From: Toxoplasma gondii ME49
Lineage: Eukaryota > Apicomplexa > Conoidasida > Eucoccidiorida > Sarcocystidae
Reading direction: 5' to 3'
Assembly (NCBI RefSeq): GCF_000006565.2
Contig: NC_031474.1
Location: forward strand, 1,054,001 to 1,118,000
Length of the DNA stretch: 64,000 nt
Below the pieces are notes generated by a model. It was not told the origin of the DNA. It saw nothing but the letters and a program-made list of their open reading frames with translations, and made no database searches. Made by a program: the position numbers and the translations under genes. The stretch's first letter is position 1; every line of letters starts with the position of its first letter. Below, one piece after another: positions 47,141 through 58,520 of this stretch.

Positions 47141-48452
47141 TGGTTGCAGCGTCAGCAGATATGCTGCCTGAGGAATAGTGGAACCTTTTTGGACAGCGGA
47201 CGTCCCGTGTTGCCGCGTTGAGCGGTGGAGGGGAGGAGCGGACCGCGGTTGAAGGGGAGGCTGCCTGCTGTCAGATGTGGGTTGTGTCGCTTGTGCCGGT
47301 GAAGAGTCTATGATGTAGTGGCTGACTGTAGCACCGCACGGCTGGCGGGCTGGGTCTCGGGGAACGGCAGGCGAGGCGGTCCGGCTTGGCGAGGTTGTGT
47401 CGGCCTGGGGTGCCGCTGATGATGCTGGAGTGTCGCCAGCCCTACGGATCTCTTGAGTCGCTTCGATTCGCCACTCTGTGTCTCAGTAAACGCGTTGTGC
47501 ATAGGACTCAACCAGGAGAGACTAGTGCCAGGCAATGCAGGCTCGATTGTTGATGTCTTCGTGTTTGATGTAGCATGTGGCAGTAGGTAGTTTTGGCTGC
47601 ATGTTGTCAGTTGTCGTTGGTGTTGTCGGTGTCCAGTCGCGTCTACTCGGGTTCGTCCACGGAGTCAGTCGCGGCTGTTGGAGACGAAGTGGGCGACAGT
47701 GGAGTGCAGATGGACACGTCGTTGATGCAGGGGGGTAGCCGCATAGGAAGCTCATCATGTTTCTAGATTTCATTTGGAATCGAAATCTTCATGACCCTTT
47801 TCCTTGTATAACGGACTCGGAGGTTGCGTCGATATGTGGCTAATTCGGTGAAGCGGGCGATGAGCTGAGCGGTGCCGTGAGCATTCGCGGGAGTCGTAAT
47901 TCAATGAAGGACACAGGGCGATGTGGATTGATCACGATCCGGTAGGGGATGTAGTGGTCCAGCTGTGAGGCTTGATGCGCATTGATATTTCTTGGGTTTC
48001 GCGATCTCACGGAAAGGCGGTAGGCAAGCGTTGTGAGACGGGACATGGTAGCGACCAGTCGTGGAGGAGTGTTGGTGGTGGGGTGTTGTTGTGGCGCCTT
48101 TTTTCCGACAACTGTGTGCAGAATCACAGACTGGTTGCAGCGTCACCAGCTATGCTGGCTGGAGGGTAATCGTTCCTTGGTAGACCGAAGACGCCCCGCG
48201 TTGCCACTTTGGGGGGCGAAGGGGAGCGGACCTCGGTTGATGGGAAGATTGCCCATTGTGACAAGTTGGTTGCGTGACATGCGCCGACAGATTCACTGTT
48301 GTGTTGTGGCTGACTGTAGCAACGCACGACTGGCGGGTTGGGGCTCAGGGCACACCGGGTTTGGCGGTGTGGCTTGGCGAGGCTGTGTCGCCCATGTGCG
48401 CCGCTGACGGTCTTGGTGTGTCGGCAAGCCCAGGGGTGTGTTGAACGTCGCT
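47141..48452 (+). repeat. 1.31-kb near-perfect duplication, right copy
   Basis: Direct copy of 42496-43807. The offset equals five monomers of the surrounding array (anchors 42296 to 46940 and 43291 to 47936). Confidence 0.9.
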
Positions 48453-49273
48453 CTGATTCAGTGTCCGCTAATTGCTTCGATGGACTGGTTGTTCGTGGGA
48501 GTCGGTCGGGATAGTGTAGTACCTTGCTATGCTGGTTCATGTGTTGATGCCTTGACGTTGCACGCATTTGGCGTTTAAAGGTGCGAATTGCGGGTTGTCG
48601 ATTTTGTATTGGGTGCCGGGAGGATTCCTCTTTGGTTCGTCCATGTACTCAGTAGTGCTCGCGTGGAGGATGTGGGGGACAAAGGACACCAAATGGACGT
48701 GGCGACGCGGCAACGGCATAGGCGGGTGAGTGGGAGTTCGAGTCGAGATATGGGTAATTGGGGGTGGCGGGGATGGAAGAGTGTCATCGTTGGCGTTGTG
48801 AGTTTATACGAGCTATGCGTCGGTGTGAATTGATCACGGCCAGGGATCAGATCATTGGAACTAGCGGTGACACTTGATGCGCTTTGACATTTGTGGATTT
48901 TGCAATGTCGCGGGAAGGCGGTACGCAACGATTTGAGACCCCGGCACCATGCGGACTAGAAGGATGGCTTAACCATTGAAGAAATCTAATTGTCGGGCTG
49001 TAAATGTGAGGGGCATCCGCGATAGTACCACAGCTACAGCTGAAGTAATAAACATAGTGTTAGCTCCGTTTTTGTGTGCATCGTAGTTTCGCCGCACTAT
49101 GAAAACTAGAGCTAGCGGGGTGTTGCTGACAGAAGCGCATCTGTGTAAACCAGGTACTGCGCCTCTCTCCCCTTGTATGCTGTCTTACCGTGTTCTCACA
49201 TCGCAAGGATGGTGAAGACACGGAATAGTGCGTAGTGTCACCGGATAGCTTTGAACACAGCAGCCTTGTTGGA

Positions 49274-50115
49274 CGAATTCTTTGACGTGACAGCCGCACG
49301 CAAATGTGGATGATCCGGGTTCGTGTCCCACGATCACGCCTTCGAGCGTCCGAAGCGGCCTGCCTTATCTTTACATCCGCCGACGTAACTGGCTGCGGGT
49401 GTCGACTGTTGAGACGAACGGCCCTGTCTTGCGGATCGTGTTCAGAAGGAGAAAGTAGGAAGGCTGTGGCGCGTTTACAGCGGCTGCTCGTGTTGGCCTG
49501 CCTGTTCGTCATAGCAGAATTGAGGCGTGCAGTGTAGGTCATTAGTGACCGTTTCCCTAACGTCGGGGAGTAGGCACGAAGCTCCTGACCAGTTCACGGA
49601 TGTGTATGTGTGTGCTTTTGTTTGTTTGTGCATGTTGGTATGCAATGAGAGGGAGGAAGCCCGCTTTAGGCAGTGAGAGTCAGAGTCGTGTGGTTGTTAG
49701 TTGTAGCGAGCGCAGCATCCTCCGTAGCTGCCTCACGCTGACGGTGGTTCGCCTGTGTTGTATGGCCAGGAACCCAGAGCGGGATTACTAGTGGTGGATC
49801 ATTTAGCACTAAGGCACTACGTTGTGGCGCTGAGCGAGATTGTGATAACGTGAGGTGGTGTCTGTTCAAATCAGGTAGAGCATTCATTGTTCCGCACGCC
49901 TGATCCGAAATCGCACAGTGAGACATGGCTGCCAGATTTCCTCCCCTTTCTGTAGTGGGACTGCGCTTTCTCGATGCTTCCGGTACTGCATGCTCGTCGA
50001 CGCAGGAATTCGCTTTCGAGCCTTGAATCACCACTGGATCTCGGGATGTTCCCTGCGGTGTTGCAGATTCCATCCCGAACTGATCCTCGGTGTGAAATCA
50101 AAAGCCACGGATGGT
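49274..50115 (+). repeat. Duplicated block, offset 3,703 (copy 1)
   Basis: Nearly identical to 52977-53818. The block starts in the 151-bp core and ends at CACGGATGGT, after which the two copies are unrelated. Confidence 0.9.
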
Positions 50116-50269
50116 AATTGAGGGCTGTGGTCCTTGTGTCAGTCTTACTTCTTCATCAGTGCAGGTTACGTGTTAGGTTTGTTTTTTTCCAGCACTCAAG
50201 AGATTGTTTCTTTTGCTGCTGGTGTGGTGCTTCGTGTAGTGGCGTAGGCTATAACCCGGTGTCGACTGG

Positions 50270-50665
50270 AGCTGGGGTCGTAGCCGCGCTGCTAAACCGA
50301 ATGTACCAGTGTTCTGGCTTTGTCGTGGTTCGTTCACTGCGGTGTCGGTCGCCTTGCTCGCCGAGGGCGCTGTATCTGTGGACGGGTTGAGGATTGTGGC
50401 CGTTCGCCTGAACTCTGCACGTTGACGTGCTTGTCGTGGCGACTTGACGCAGATGTTGTGGATGTGCATGTGCGGAGGCTGGAGAGCATAAGGCGCGTGT
50501 TGGTCATCCTTTGAGCGGGCGAGCATTATATGATGTCGTTACCCTGCTGGCGGTGCAACAGATTGTCCCTCCGCTGCGAGCGTTGCTTCAACCTATTGGC
50601 GTGAGGTGACTTGCCTTCACTTGTTGGGTATTCTGCGTTTCTGGGGAAAGGTGGTAGACAATCGT
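50270..50665 (+). repeat. Dispersed repeat, copy 2
   Basis: Diverged direct copy of 40075-40460. Confidence 0.75.
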
Positions 50666-50726
50666 TGGAGAGCATCGGTTACGGTGGCGGGCTGAGTGGT
50701 GATGGGCGGTTGCGGAGCGGTTGCAT

Positions 50727-51057
50727 TTACATTATTCGGTTCGAAGACTAGTTGAAGCAGAGAAGCGCAGAATGGTACCAGCATCTGCCGATATGGTGGG
50801 TCGTGGAGGGGGAGACATGAGTAGAAGGGATACCTCTCTGGTCTTCGCCTTCGGCGCTGTGCAGGGGCAGACCGCCGCAGACGGGTAGCCTGGCACTCCT
50901 AGTTAGCACCATATGTTACTGAGCTTCGCGTTCAGAACGACGCGCTATCGGGACTGGCTGCCGTAGGCGACAAAAGGGATACAACTAGGGCTCGGGAGGC
51001 AGCAGGTGGGTTGGCTTCGCGCAGGATGTGGTCACTCTCAAGGATCGGTGACGCTCT
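50727..51057 (+). repeat. Duplicated block, offset 3,102 (copy 1)
   Basis: Nearly identical to 53829-54159. The edges are sharp: the right edge lies just after GACGCTCTT. Confidence 0.9.
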
Positions 51058-51262
51058 TGAGAGGTTGCCGGTCTCTTGGAGCTTGTGAGCAGGGGGCCCA
51101 GTCATTTTGGTGGATGACAGATTGCAGCCCCTTGGGTTTAAGTCACAGAGTGGCGTCGACTGTTGGCTCTGGCTGTCCATTACCACAAGGCTGTAGGAAC
51201 TGCGGGGTGCGGCGGGCCGCGCGGTATGGATAAATACGGGCGCATTCTATGATTGGCATATG

Positions 51263-52041
51263 AATCCATGAGCACTTGTTGCTGAGAGGGGCGCTGCCAT
51301 CGGGCACACAGCGCGCATTGGTGTTGTAGCAGAGGCTCCGGTGTTTGCGGTGGAGGGTCACTCCAACGGACCTTCTGCTGAGGTTCGTGTGGGCGTGTTC
51401 GGTGGTGTGTGGGGAGTTCATGCGATGCGGAGGACACAAACCGTCGATAGCCACCATGACCTGAGTCTACGATAGGAACTGAAACACATATTGCGGATTT
51501 TGCGGTGGCGTCGAAAGGAGGTAGGCAGCCGTTGGAGGAGAGATGGTGGCAGCCATGGATGGAGGGCTGGGGAGAGGTAGCCTCCGGTTTCGTCAAAAGA
51601 CGAGGGAAGGGGGAGGAGGAGGAACTGAGGAAACCGGCCGCAACAGAATTGGGTGATTGACGCTATATGGTTCAGTTGCTGAGACACGTTTTGATCGCAG
51701 ACGCGTCCTATGCTTGGCCCATGTGCTGATGCCGGAACAGGGGCGTGTCGATGAGGACTGGGTGTCTCATGCGTCCCCGTTCGTGAATTGTTTTGACTTG
51801 TCGCCATGGGGTGGAGAAGGAGAGAACAGGGGGCGATGATGGGGTCGAGGGATAGACGTGAACGCAGCATCCGTGTTGGACGAAGTCTTTGACGTGACAG
51901 CCGCACGCAAATGTGGATGATCCGGGTTCGTGTCCCACGACGACGGGCTCGAGCTTCCGAAGCGGCCTGCCTTATCTTTACATCCGCCGACGTATCTAGC
52001 TGCGGGTGTCGACTGTTGAGACGAACGGCCCTGTCTTGCGG
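51263..52041 (+). repeat. Duplicated block, offset 3,120 (copy 1)
   Basis: Nearly identical to 54383-55161, including one full 151-bp core at its right end. Confidence 0.9.
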
Positions 52042-52986
52042 CTCGTGTCCAGAGAGAACAAGTAGGAAGGCAGTGGCGCGGTGACGGCCACTGGCGGTGT
52101 TGGGTCCCCTATTCGTCACCGTATAATGACTGCGTCCGCTAATGGTCGTATGACACGTTGTGGGAGGCGGGAACTGCGAGAGCCTGCCGCAGGTGAATTC
52201 GGTGAAGTATGGTATATGGTTCTTTCTTTGATAGATGCTTTTGGTCGCAGACGTGTCCTCTGTTTGACACGTATGTTGGTGAGAGAACAAGGGCGGGTCG
52301 ATGAGAACTGTGTCTCACGCATCCGCGTTCACGGATTGTCTTGACATGTAGCTATGTAGTGGGGAACGAGCGAACAGGAGGCGACGATGGGGTCGACGAC
52401 TAGATTTGTATGTAGCATCCGCGTTTGACGAAGTCTTTGACGTGACAGCCGCACGCAAATGTGGATGATCCGGGTTCGTGTCCCACGACGACGGGCTCGA
52501 GCTTCCGAAGCGGCCTGCCTTATCTTTACATCCGCCGACGTAACTGGCTGCGGGTGTCGACTGTTGAGACGAACGGCCCTGTCTTGCGGCTCGTGACCAG
52601 AGAGAACAAGTAGGAAGGCAGTGGCGCGGTGACGGCCACTGGCGGTGTTGGGTTCCCTATTCGTCACCGTATAATGACTGCGTCCGCTAATGGTCGTATG
52701 ACACGTTGTGGGAGGCGGGAACTGCGAGAGCCTGCCGCAGGTGAATTCGGTGAAGTATGGTATATGGTTCTTTCTTTGATAGATGCTTTTGGTCGCAGAC
52801 GTGTCCTCTGTTTGACACGTATGTTGGTGAGAGAACAAGGGCGGGTCGATGAGAACTGTGTCTCACGCATCCGCGTTCACGGATTGTCTTGACATGTAGC
52901 TATGTAGTGGGGAACGAGCGAACAGGAGGCGACGATGGGGTCGACGACTAGATTTGTATGTAGCATCCGTGTTTGACGAAGTCTTT
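51891..52986 (+). repeat. 548-bp tandem units
   Basis: Two head-to-tail units, 51891-52438 and 52439-52986, are defined by the core start; the core begins again at 52987. From about 52041 to 52438 and from 52589 to 52986 the flanks are near-identical too. Confidence 0.85.
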
Positions 52987-53818
52987 GACGTGACAGCCGC
53001 ACGCAAATGTGGATGATCCGGGTTCGTGTCCCACGATCACGCCTTCGAGCGTCCGAAGCGGCCTGCCTTATCTTTACATCCGCCGACGTAACTGGCTGCG
53101 GGTGTCGACTGTTGAGACGAACGGCCCTGTCTTGCGGATCGTGTTCAGAAGGAGAAAGTAGGAAGGCTGTGGCGCGTTTACAGCGGCTGCTCGTGTTGGC
53201 CTGCCTGTTCGTCATAGCAGAATTGAGGCGTGCAGTGTAGGTCATTAGTGACCGTTTCCCTAACGTCGGGGAGTAGGCACGAAGCTCCTGACCAGTTCAC
53301 GGATGTGTATGTGTGTGCTTTTGTTTGTTTGTGCATGTTGGTATGCAATGAGAGGGAGGAAGCCCGCTTTAGGCAGTGAGAGTCAGAGTCGTGTGGTTGT
53401 TAGTTGTAGCGAGCGCAGCATCCTCCGTAGCTGCCTCACGCTGACGGTGGTTCGCCTGTGTTGTATGGCCAGGAACCCAGAGCGGGATTACTAGTGGTGG
53501 ATCATTTAGCACTAAGGCACTACGTTGTGGCGCTGAGCGAGATTGTGATAACGTGAGGTGGTGTCTGTTCAAATCAGGTAGAGCATTCATTGTTCCACAC
53601 GCCTGATCCGAAATCGCACAGTGAGACATGGCTGCCAGATTTCCTCCCCTTTCTGTAGTGGGACTGCGCTTTCTCGATGCTTCCGGTACTGCATGCTCGT
53701 CGACGCAGGAATTCGCTTTCGAGCCTTGAATCACCACTGGATCTCGGGATGTTCCCTGCGGTGTTGCAGATTCCATCCCGAACTGATCCTCGGTGTGAAA
53801 TCAAAAGCCACGGATGGT
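52977..53818 (+). repeat. Duplicated block, offset 3,703 (copy 2)
   Basis: Direct copy of 49274-50115. Confidence 0.9.
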
Positions 53819-53828
53819 GGATGAGGGC

Positions 53829-54159
53829 TTACATTATTCGGTGCGAAGACTAGTTGAAGCAGAGAAGCGCAGAATGGTACCAGCATCTGCCGATATGGTG
53901 GGTCGTGGAGGGGGAGACATGAGTAGAAGGGGTACCTCTCTGGTCTTCGCCTTCGGCGCTGTGCAGGGGCAGACCGCCGCAGACGGGTAGCCTGGCACTC
54001 CTAGTTAGCACCATATGTTACTGAGCTTCGCGTTCAGAACGACGCGCTATCGGGACTGGCTGCCGTAGGCGACAAAAGGGATACAACTAGGGCTCGGGAG
54101 GCAGCAGGTGGGTTGGCTTCGCGCAGGATGTGGTCACTCTCAAGGATCGATGACGCTCT
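53829..54159 (+). repeat. Duplicated block, offset 3,102 (copy 2)
   Basis: Direct copy of 50727-51057, lying only about ten bases after the end of another duplicated block. Confidence 0.9.
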
Positions 54160-54382
54160 TCATGACGTTACAAACCCACTTGCCGGGGGGACACGTGGTT
54201 GTGGTCCGTGCTATGGTCGAGAGTGTGGATGTTTTTCAGCGGAGATAGGTGTGTGCCACCACGAGATCGAGCGCTCATGGAGATCTGTCACCAGAAGGCA
54301 ATCGGAACACTGAAGTGCGCAGAGCCGTCGCTATCTGCCTCTCATGCGGCTGTGTACCGTATCTGACTGTGATTAGTATACG

Positions 54383-55161
54383 AATCCATGAGCACTTGTT
54401 GCTGAGAGGGGCGCTGCCATCGGGCACACAGCGCGCATTGGTGTTGTAGCAGAGGCTCCGGTGTTTGCGGTGGAGAGTCACTCCAACGGACCTTCTGCTG
54501 AGGTTCGTGTGGGCGTGTTCGGTGGTGTGTGGGGAGTTCATGCGATGCGGAGGACACAAACCGTCGATAGCCACCATGACCTGAGTCTACGGTAGGAACT
54601 GAAACACATATTGCGGATTTTGCGGTGGCGTCGAAAGGAGGTAGGCAGCCGTTGGAGGAGAGATGGTGGCAGCCATGGATGGAGGGCTGGGGAGAGGTAG
54701 CCTCCGGTTTCGTCAAAAGACGAGGGAAGGGGGAGGAGGAGGAACTGAGGAAACCGGCCGCAACAGAATTGGGTGATTGACGCTATATGGTTCAGTTGCT
54801 GAGACACGTTTTGATCGCAGACGCGTCCTATGCTTGGCCCATGTGCTGATGCCGGAACAGGGGCGTGTCGATGAGGACTGGGTGTCTCATGCGTCCCCGT
54901 TCGTGAATTGTTTTGACTTGTCGCCATGGGGTGGAGAAGGAGAGAACAGGGGGCGATGATGGGGTCGAGGGATAGACGTGAACGCAGCATCCGTGTTGGA
55001 CGAAGTCTTTGACGTGACAGCCGCACGCAAATGTGGATGATCCGGGTTCGTGTCCCACGACGACGGGCTCGAGCTTCCGAAGCGGCCTGCCTTATCTTTA
55101 CATCCGCCGACGTATCTAGCTGCGGGTGTCGACTGTTGAGACGAACGGCCCTGTCTTGCGG
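54383..55161 (+). repeat. Duplicated block, offset 3,120 (copy 2)
   Basis: Direct copy of 51263-52041. Confidence 0.9.
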
Positions 55162-56988
55162 ATCGTTTTCAGAAGGAGAAAGTAGGAAGGCTGCGGCGCG
55201 GTGAGAGCGATTGCTCGCGTTGGCTGCTCTGTTTGTCACCCTAGAATGATGCCGTGCAATGTATGTCGTCAATGACCGCTAGGTAGGAGGTGGGTCCTGC
55301 GGCCGCCGGTCTCAGCAGTATTGGGGGGTGTGGTGGTATGAAGTTCAGTTTTGACACACGTATTATGCCGCAAATGTCGTTTGCGTGTCACGGGTGGCGT
55401 TGACAGAACAGAGACGTGTTGATGCGGAGTACGTTTTTCTCTCGTGCGTGCTCGTGGAATGCGTTATTAATGTTTAGCCGCCCAATGAGGAACGGGAGAA
55501 CGGGGGGATCGGATGGTATCGCCCGCTAGATTTGAACGTAGCAGCCGTGTTGGACGAAGTGTTCGACGCGGCGGGTGCACGCAAATGTGGATGATCCGGG
55601 TTCGTGTCCCACGATCACTCCCTCAAGTTTCCGAAACGGCCTCCCTGATCGTTGCATCCAAAGAAGTATCTAGCTCCGGGTGTCGACTGCTGAGATGAAC
55701 GGTCTTGCCATGCGGCTTGTGTCCAGAAGAAACAAGTAGGACAACTGGCGGTGTGGAAAGCAACTGCTCGCGTTGTCTCGCTTGTTCGTTACATTGGATT
55801 GGTGGCATGCATTGTAGGTCATTAGTGACCGTTTCCCTAGCGTCGAGGCGGAGAAGCGAAGCTCCACAGTGGTTCACGGATGTGTGTGTGTTTTTGTTTG
55901 TTTGTGCATGTTGGTGGGTAGTGGAGGGGAGAGAAGGTCTGTTTAGGCGGTGAGGCTCAGCGCAGTATAGCCAGAGCGACCGCAGCCTGATCCGTAGCTG
56001 CCTCACGCTGACGGTGGTTCGTCTGTGTTGCGTGACGTGGTACCCAGCATCGATCCATTGACAGGCGATTGCCACTATTGCAGTGCTAGGGTGCGGCATG
56101 TGACTGGAGATTGCTATCGCACAAGTAGCCGACCTGGTGCGTTGTTGACGCAAAAAAGGAAGACTATTCGCTGCTGCGGAGCCGGCGTATCAACGTGCAC
56201 CAAGCCGATTGTGTTCCCGTTCCGCTGTACGGGCCACGTCCTGTCAAGTGAGTCTGTGTCAGGCGCCCCGAGTGGCATGCCATTGTTAAGGCCTAATTCC
56301 AATATCGACTGTGGCTGGAGGCGTGGCGACACTGCAACGAACAGTGTACTAGAGTCCTGGCTTTGCTGTTGATTCAATGAATGACGCCCGTCGCCATGCC
56401 AGCCGATCTCGTGTGTCTCCTGCCGAGAGCGGCGTGCCTGGTAGTGACTTATACGTGTCAGAGGATGTTTTTGTCAGTTTGCCCACGGAGGGGACTTGTT
56501 GCAGGAGTTCTTGTTGTGGGCTCGTGGAGACAGGGGAGCCGTGGAGGCGTACTTTCTGGCATTTGTTCCGTGGACGAGAGTTGTTTCGTCGTTGCCCTGG
56601 TGAAGGCGCAGCGGACGGCCCATTTCGCATAGCCAAGGACACGACCTAGTGGCATGGAGGCCCGATTGGATCCCTGCTGGTCGGGAAAGACGTTTGTGTC
56701 ACAGAGCGGAGTTAAACAGTGATTTGCGCTGTCGTTTACTGGAAGGCGGTAGGAGCCATGTGATGCAACGGGCCACCGCTATCCGTCGGTAGCTTGTGTC
56801 TGGCAGGGTCTCTTGTGGTTGCGCGACACAGTCAAAACACCTTGCTCGAAGTTGTCGGTCTTACAGGGCGTTACAATGTTCATTTGTTCGTTGCAGTGGC
56901 TCAAATGTATCCCGGCCATGTCGTTTACGTTTGCCATGCTAGGGGAAGTTGGGAGACCCCAAGTAATGTTGCCGCTTGTTGTGAATGT

Positions 56989-58323
56989 GATTCTAGCAGG
57001 CGAAGGGTCGCGTACCCGCAGGGCAGATTAGTGTCCGCGTCGGCAATACATTGTGCCATGGAACTTTTTCGTGACCGGGTTGCATGGCGGCGCAAATCAT
57101 GTTGGTTGGTTCGTTCGGGGTAGCCGCAGCACTATGATACAGCGCTGAACTAGCCATTCTCCTCTGATGGAGGTTATGTCGCCTGTAGTCCGTGCAGCAG
57201 AAAGGAGACGGCGCATAGGTCCGCTACCGAACTAGTAAAGATCCACACGTGGCCACGTGTGTGTTTTGTATAGAATGTGAACTCGTTCGGAGCGCTTACC
57301 ACAGCAGCTGAGTGTGCACCATGGGACAGCCTGGGTATGTGATTGTCCGTTAATGCTTCTGGGCATGCCTCTTTCGTATCAGCGCTGCGAGGGCGAGTGC
57401 TGACGCCGTGAAGGGTATAGAGGGGAAGTGGGAAGCGCGTGGACCCCTGTTCGCCAGGTGCCTCTGCAGTTCCGCGTGTGCAGCGGCCAATCTATGACTC
57501 TGGCAATTAATTGCATTTTCGATTCTAGATACCCGATTGCGTGTCATATCTATGTCGCCTGTGTCTGTTTTGTGTGTTGTTACGGGTTTCTGGCATGTCA
57601 TAGGAGCGTCGTTCTCTGTCGAGGCCGCAACAGGAGGGCGGGGGTAGCCGGTGCACGCGTCGGCATGGTCCAGGGTTGTGATTCGGTGTCTGTGTGCCTC
57701 GTCTAGAATATGCACCGGCCCGAGCTGTTCATGGAGAGAATCTGGTCGCAGTTCGGCGCAGATGCCAAAGTGGAGGCCACGGACCTCGTTGTCTTTGAGC
57801 GCGTCGTATGGTGAATCTTGATTGCTTGATGATAGTTTGTACGAAACCGCTGCAGGACTGGACATGGTTATGTCAAATACAAGTGCGAGGGGAGAGAGGG
57901 AATGACTGCATCAGCCGAAAGGCGAAGAATCGCACCGAGGGCAGAGCAGATGCGGGGTCGTGTGTGACAGTGGAGTTGTGTGTTGGTGGGACTGTCTGTG
58001 TCGTAGCATCGGTCGTAGCAGAACAGGTCCTATCTGACGAAAATTGTTGATCTCGAGTGTATGGCACCACCACTTCCGCTTTTCAGCTTCCTCTTATCTT
58101 TTCCCACCAGGTGATGTGGGACAGGGGATGGTGAAGGATTGATGTTGTACAATTGTCTGTAGAATGGCCACAAGACAGCATGCTGCACTCAGACATCAAG
58201 GACACGCATGCGCGTGTAACTCAGTTTACGGGGCTGGTCACTCATGTGGAGTTCCTCTGCTAAAAGGGTCATCTGCCTTGGTCTAACGCTTGGCAGCTGG
58301 TGCAATGGTCTACACTGTTACGC
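56989..58323 (+). repeat. 1.33-kb direct duplication, left copy
   Basis: Matches 58521-59851 at an offset of 1,532, dropping to 1,528 after a four-base deletion in the right copy near 59526. Only a few substitutions are visible. It starts at GATTCTAGCAGGCGAAGGGT and ends at CACTGTTACGC. Confidence 0.92.
57244..57261. repeat. 18-bp perfect palindrome with two CACGTG sites
   Basis: CACACGTGGCCACGTGTG is its own reverse complement and holds two CACGTG motifs centred eight bases apart. Confidence 0.85.
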
Positions 58324-58520
58324 TGTCCCTTTCTTTCCTGCATGGGTCTATTCCAGAAAGATGTAAGGACGCCGTTCCGCTGTGAATCAGATCGCGGGAC
58401 ATATGCTGGCATGAAGCTGTCGGTTGCTGACGTTGAGGACTTGTTGCATGGGACTCTGTTTCCATATGAGCAGTGAATCAAAAGGGCCATCCCTTGACCC
58501 TGGTATACTGGTCGTGGCAG

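Larger units (their letters stand above)
40376..48950 (+). repeat. Tandem array of ~0.86-1.0 kb monomers
   Basis: The anchor GATCCGG..AGGAT(G/A)TAGTG followed by GGTGAGGCTTG recurs at 41337, 42296, 43291, 44205, 45114, 45974, 46940 and 47936, with diverged anchors near 40376 and 48832. Spacings are 959, 995, 914, 909, 860, 966, 996 and about 896. Each monomer also has a GGTAGGCA box about 80 bases after the anchor, a TGGTTGCAGCGTCAGCA block, and a GTTCGTCCAC..AGTCAGTCGCG-like block. Monomers differ strongly outside these blocks. Confidence 0.85.
49284..55716 (+). repeat. 151-bp conserved core, six copies
   Basis: Copies at 49284-49434, 51891-52041, 52439-52589, 52987-53137, 55011-55161 and 55565-55716. 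The first five differ at only a few sites, while the sixth is clearly older. A 38-base inner stretch beginning GCACGCAAATGTGGATG and ending TTCGTGTCCCACGA is identical in all six. It contains GGGTTCGTGTCCC, which resembles a tRNA T-arm / B-box. Confidence 0.85.

Noticed and set aside
49284..49434. Core repeat as a tRNA gene
   Set aside because: Only the T-arm-like motif matches; the arm has about three pairs, no A-box or acceptor stem pairs with it, and no anticodon arm was found.
51418..52290. Long minus-strand open frame of 290 codons, with relatives in several repeat copies
   Set aside because: Comparing the diverged core copy (55565) with the others in this frame, most of the substitutions are at first and second codon positions and change the amino acid, and one makes a stop. 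Conservation therefore does not follow a coding pattern. Open minus-strand frames are expected from the G-rich plus strand.
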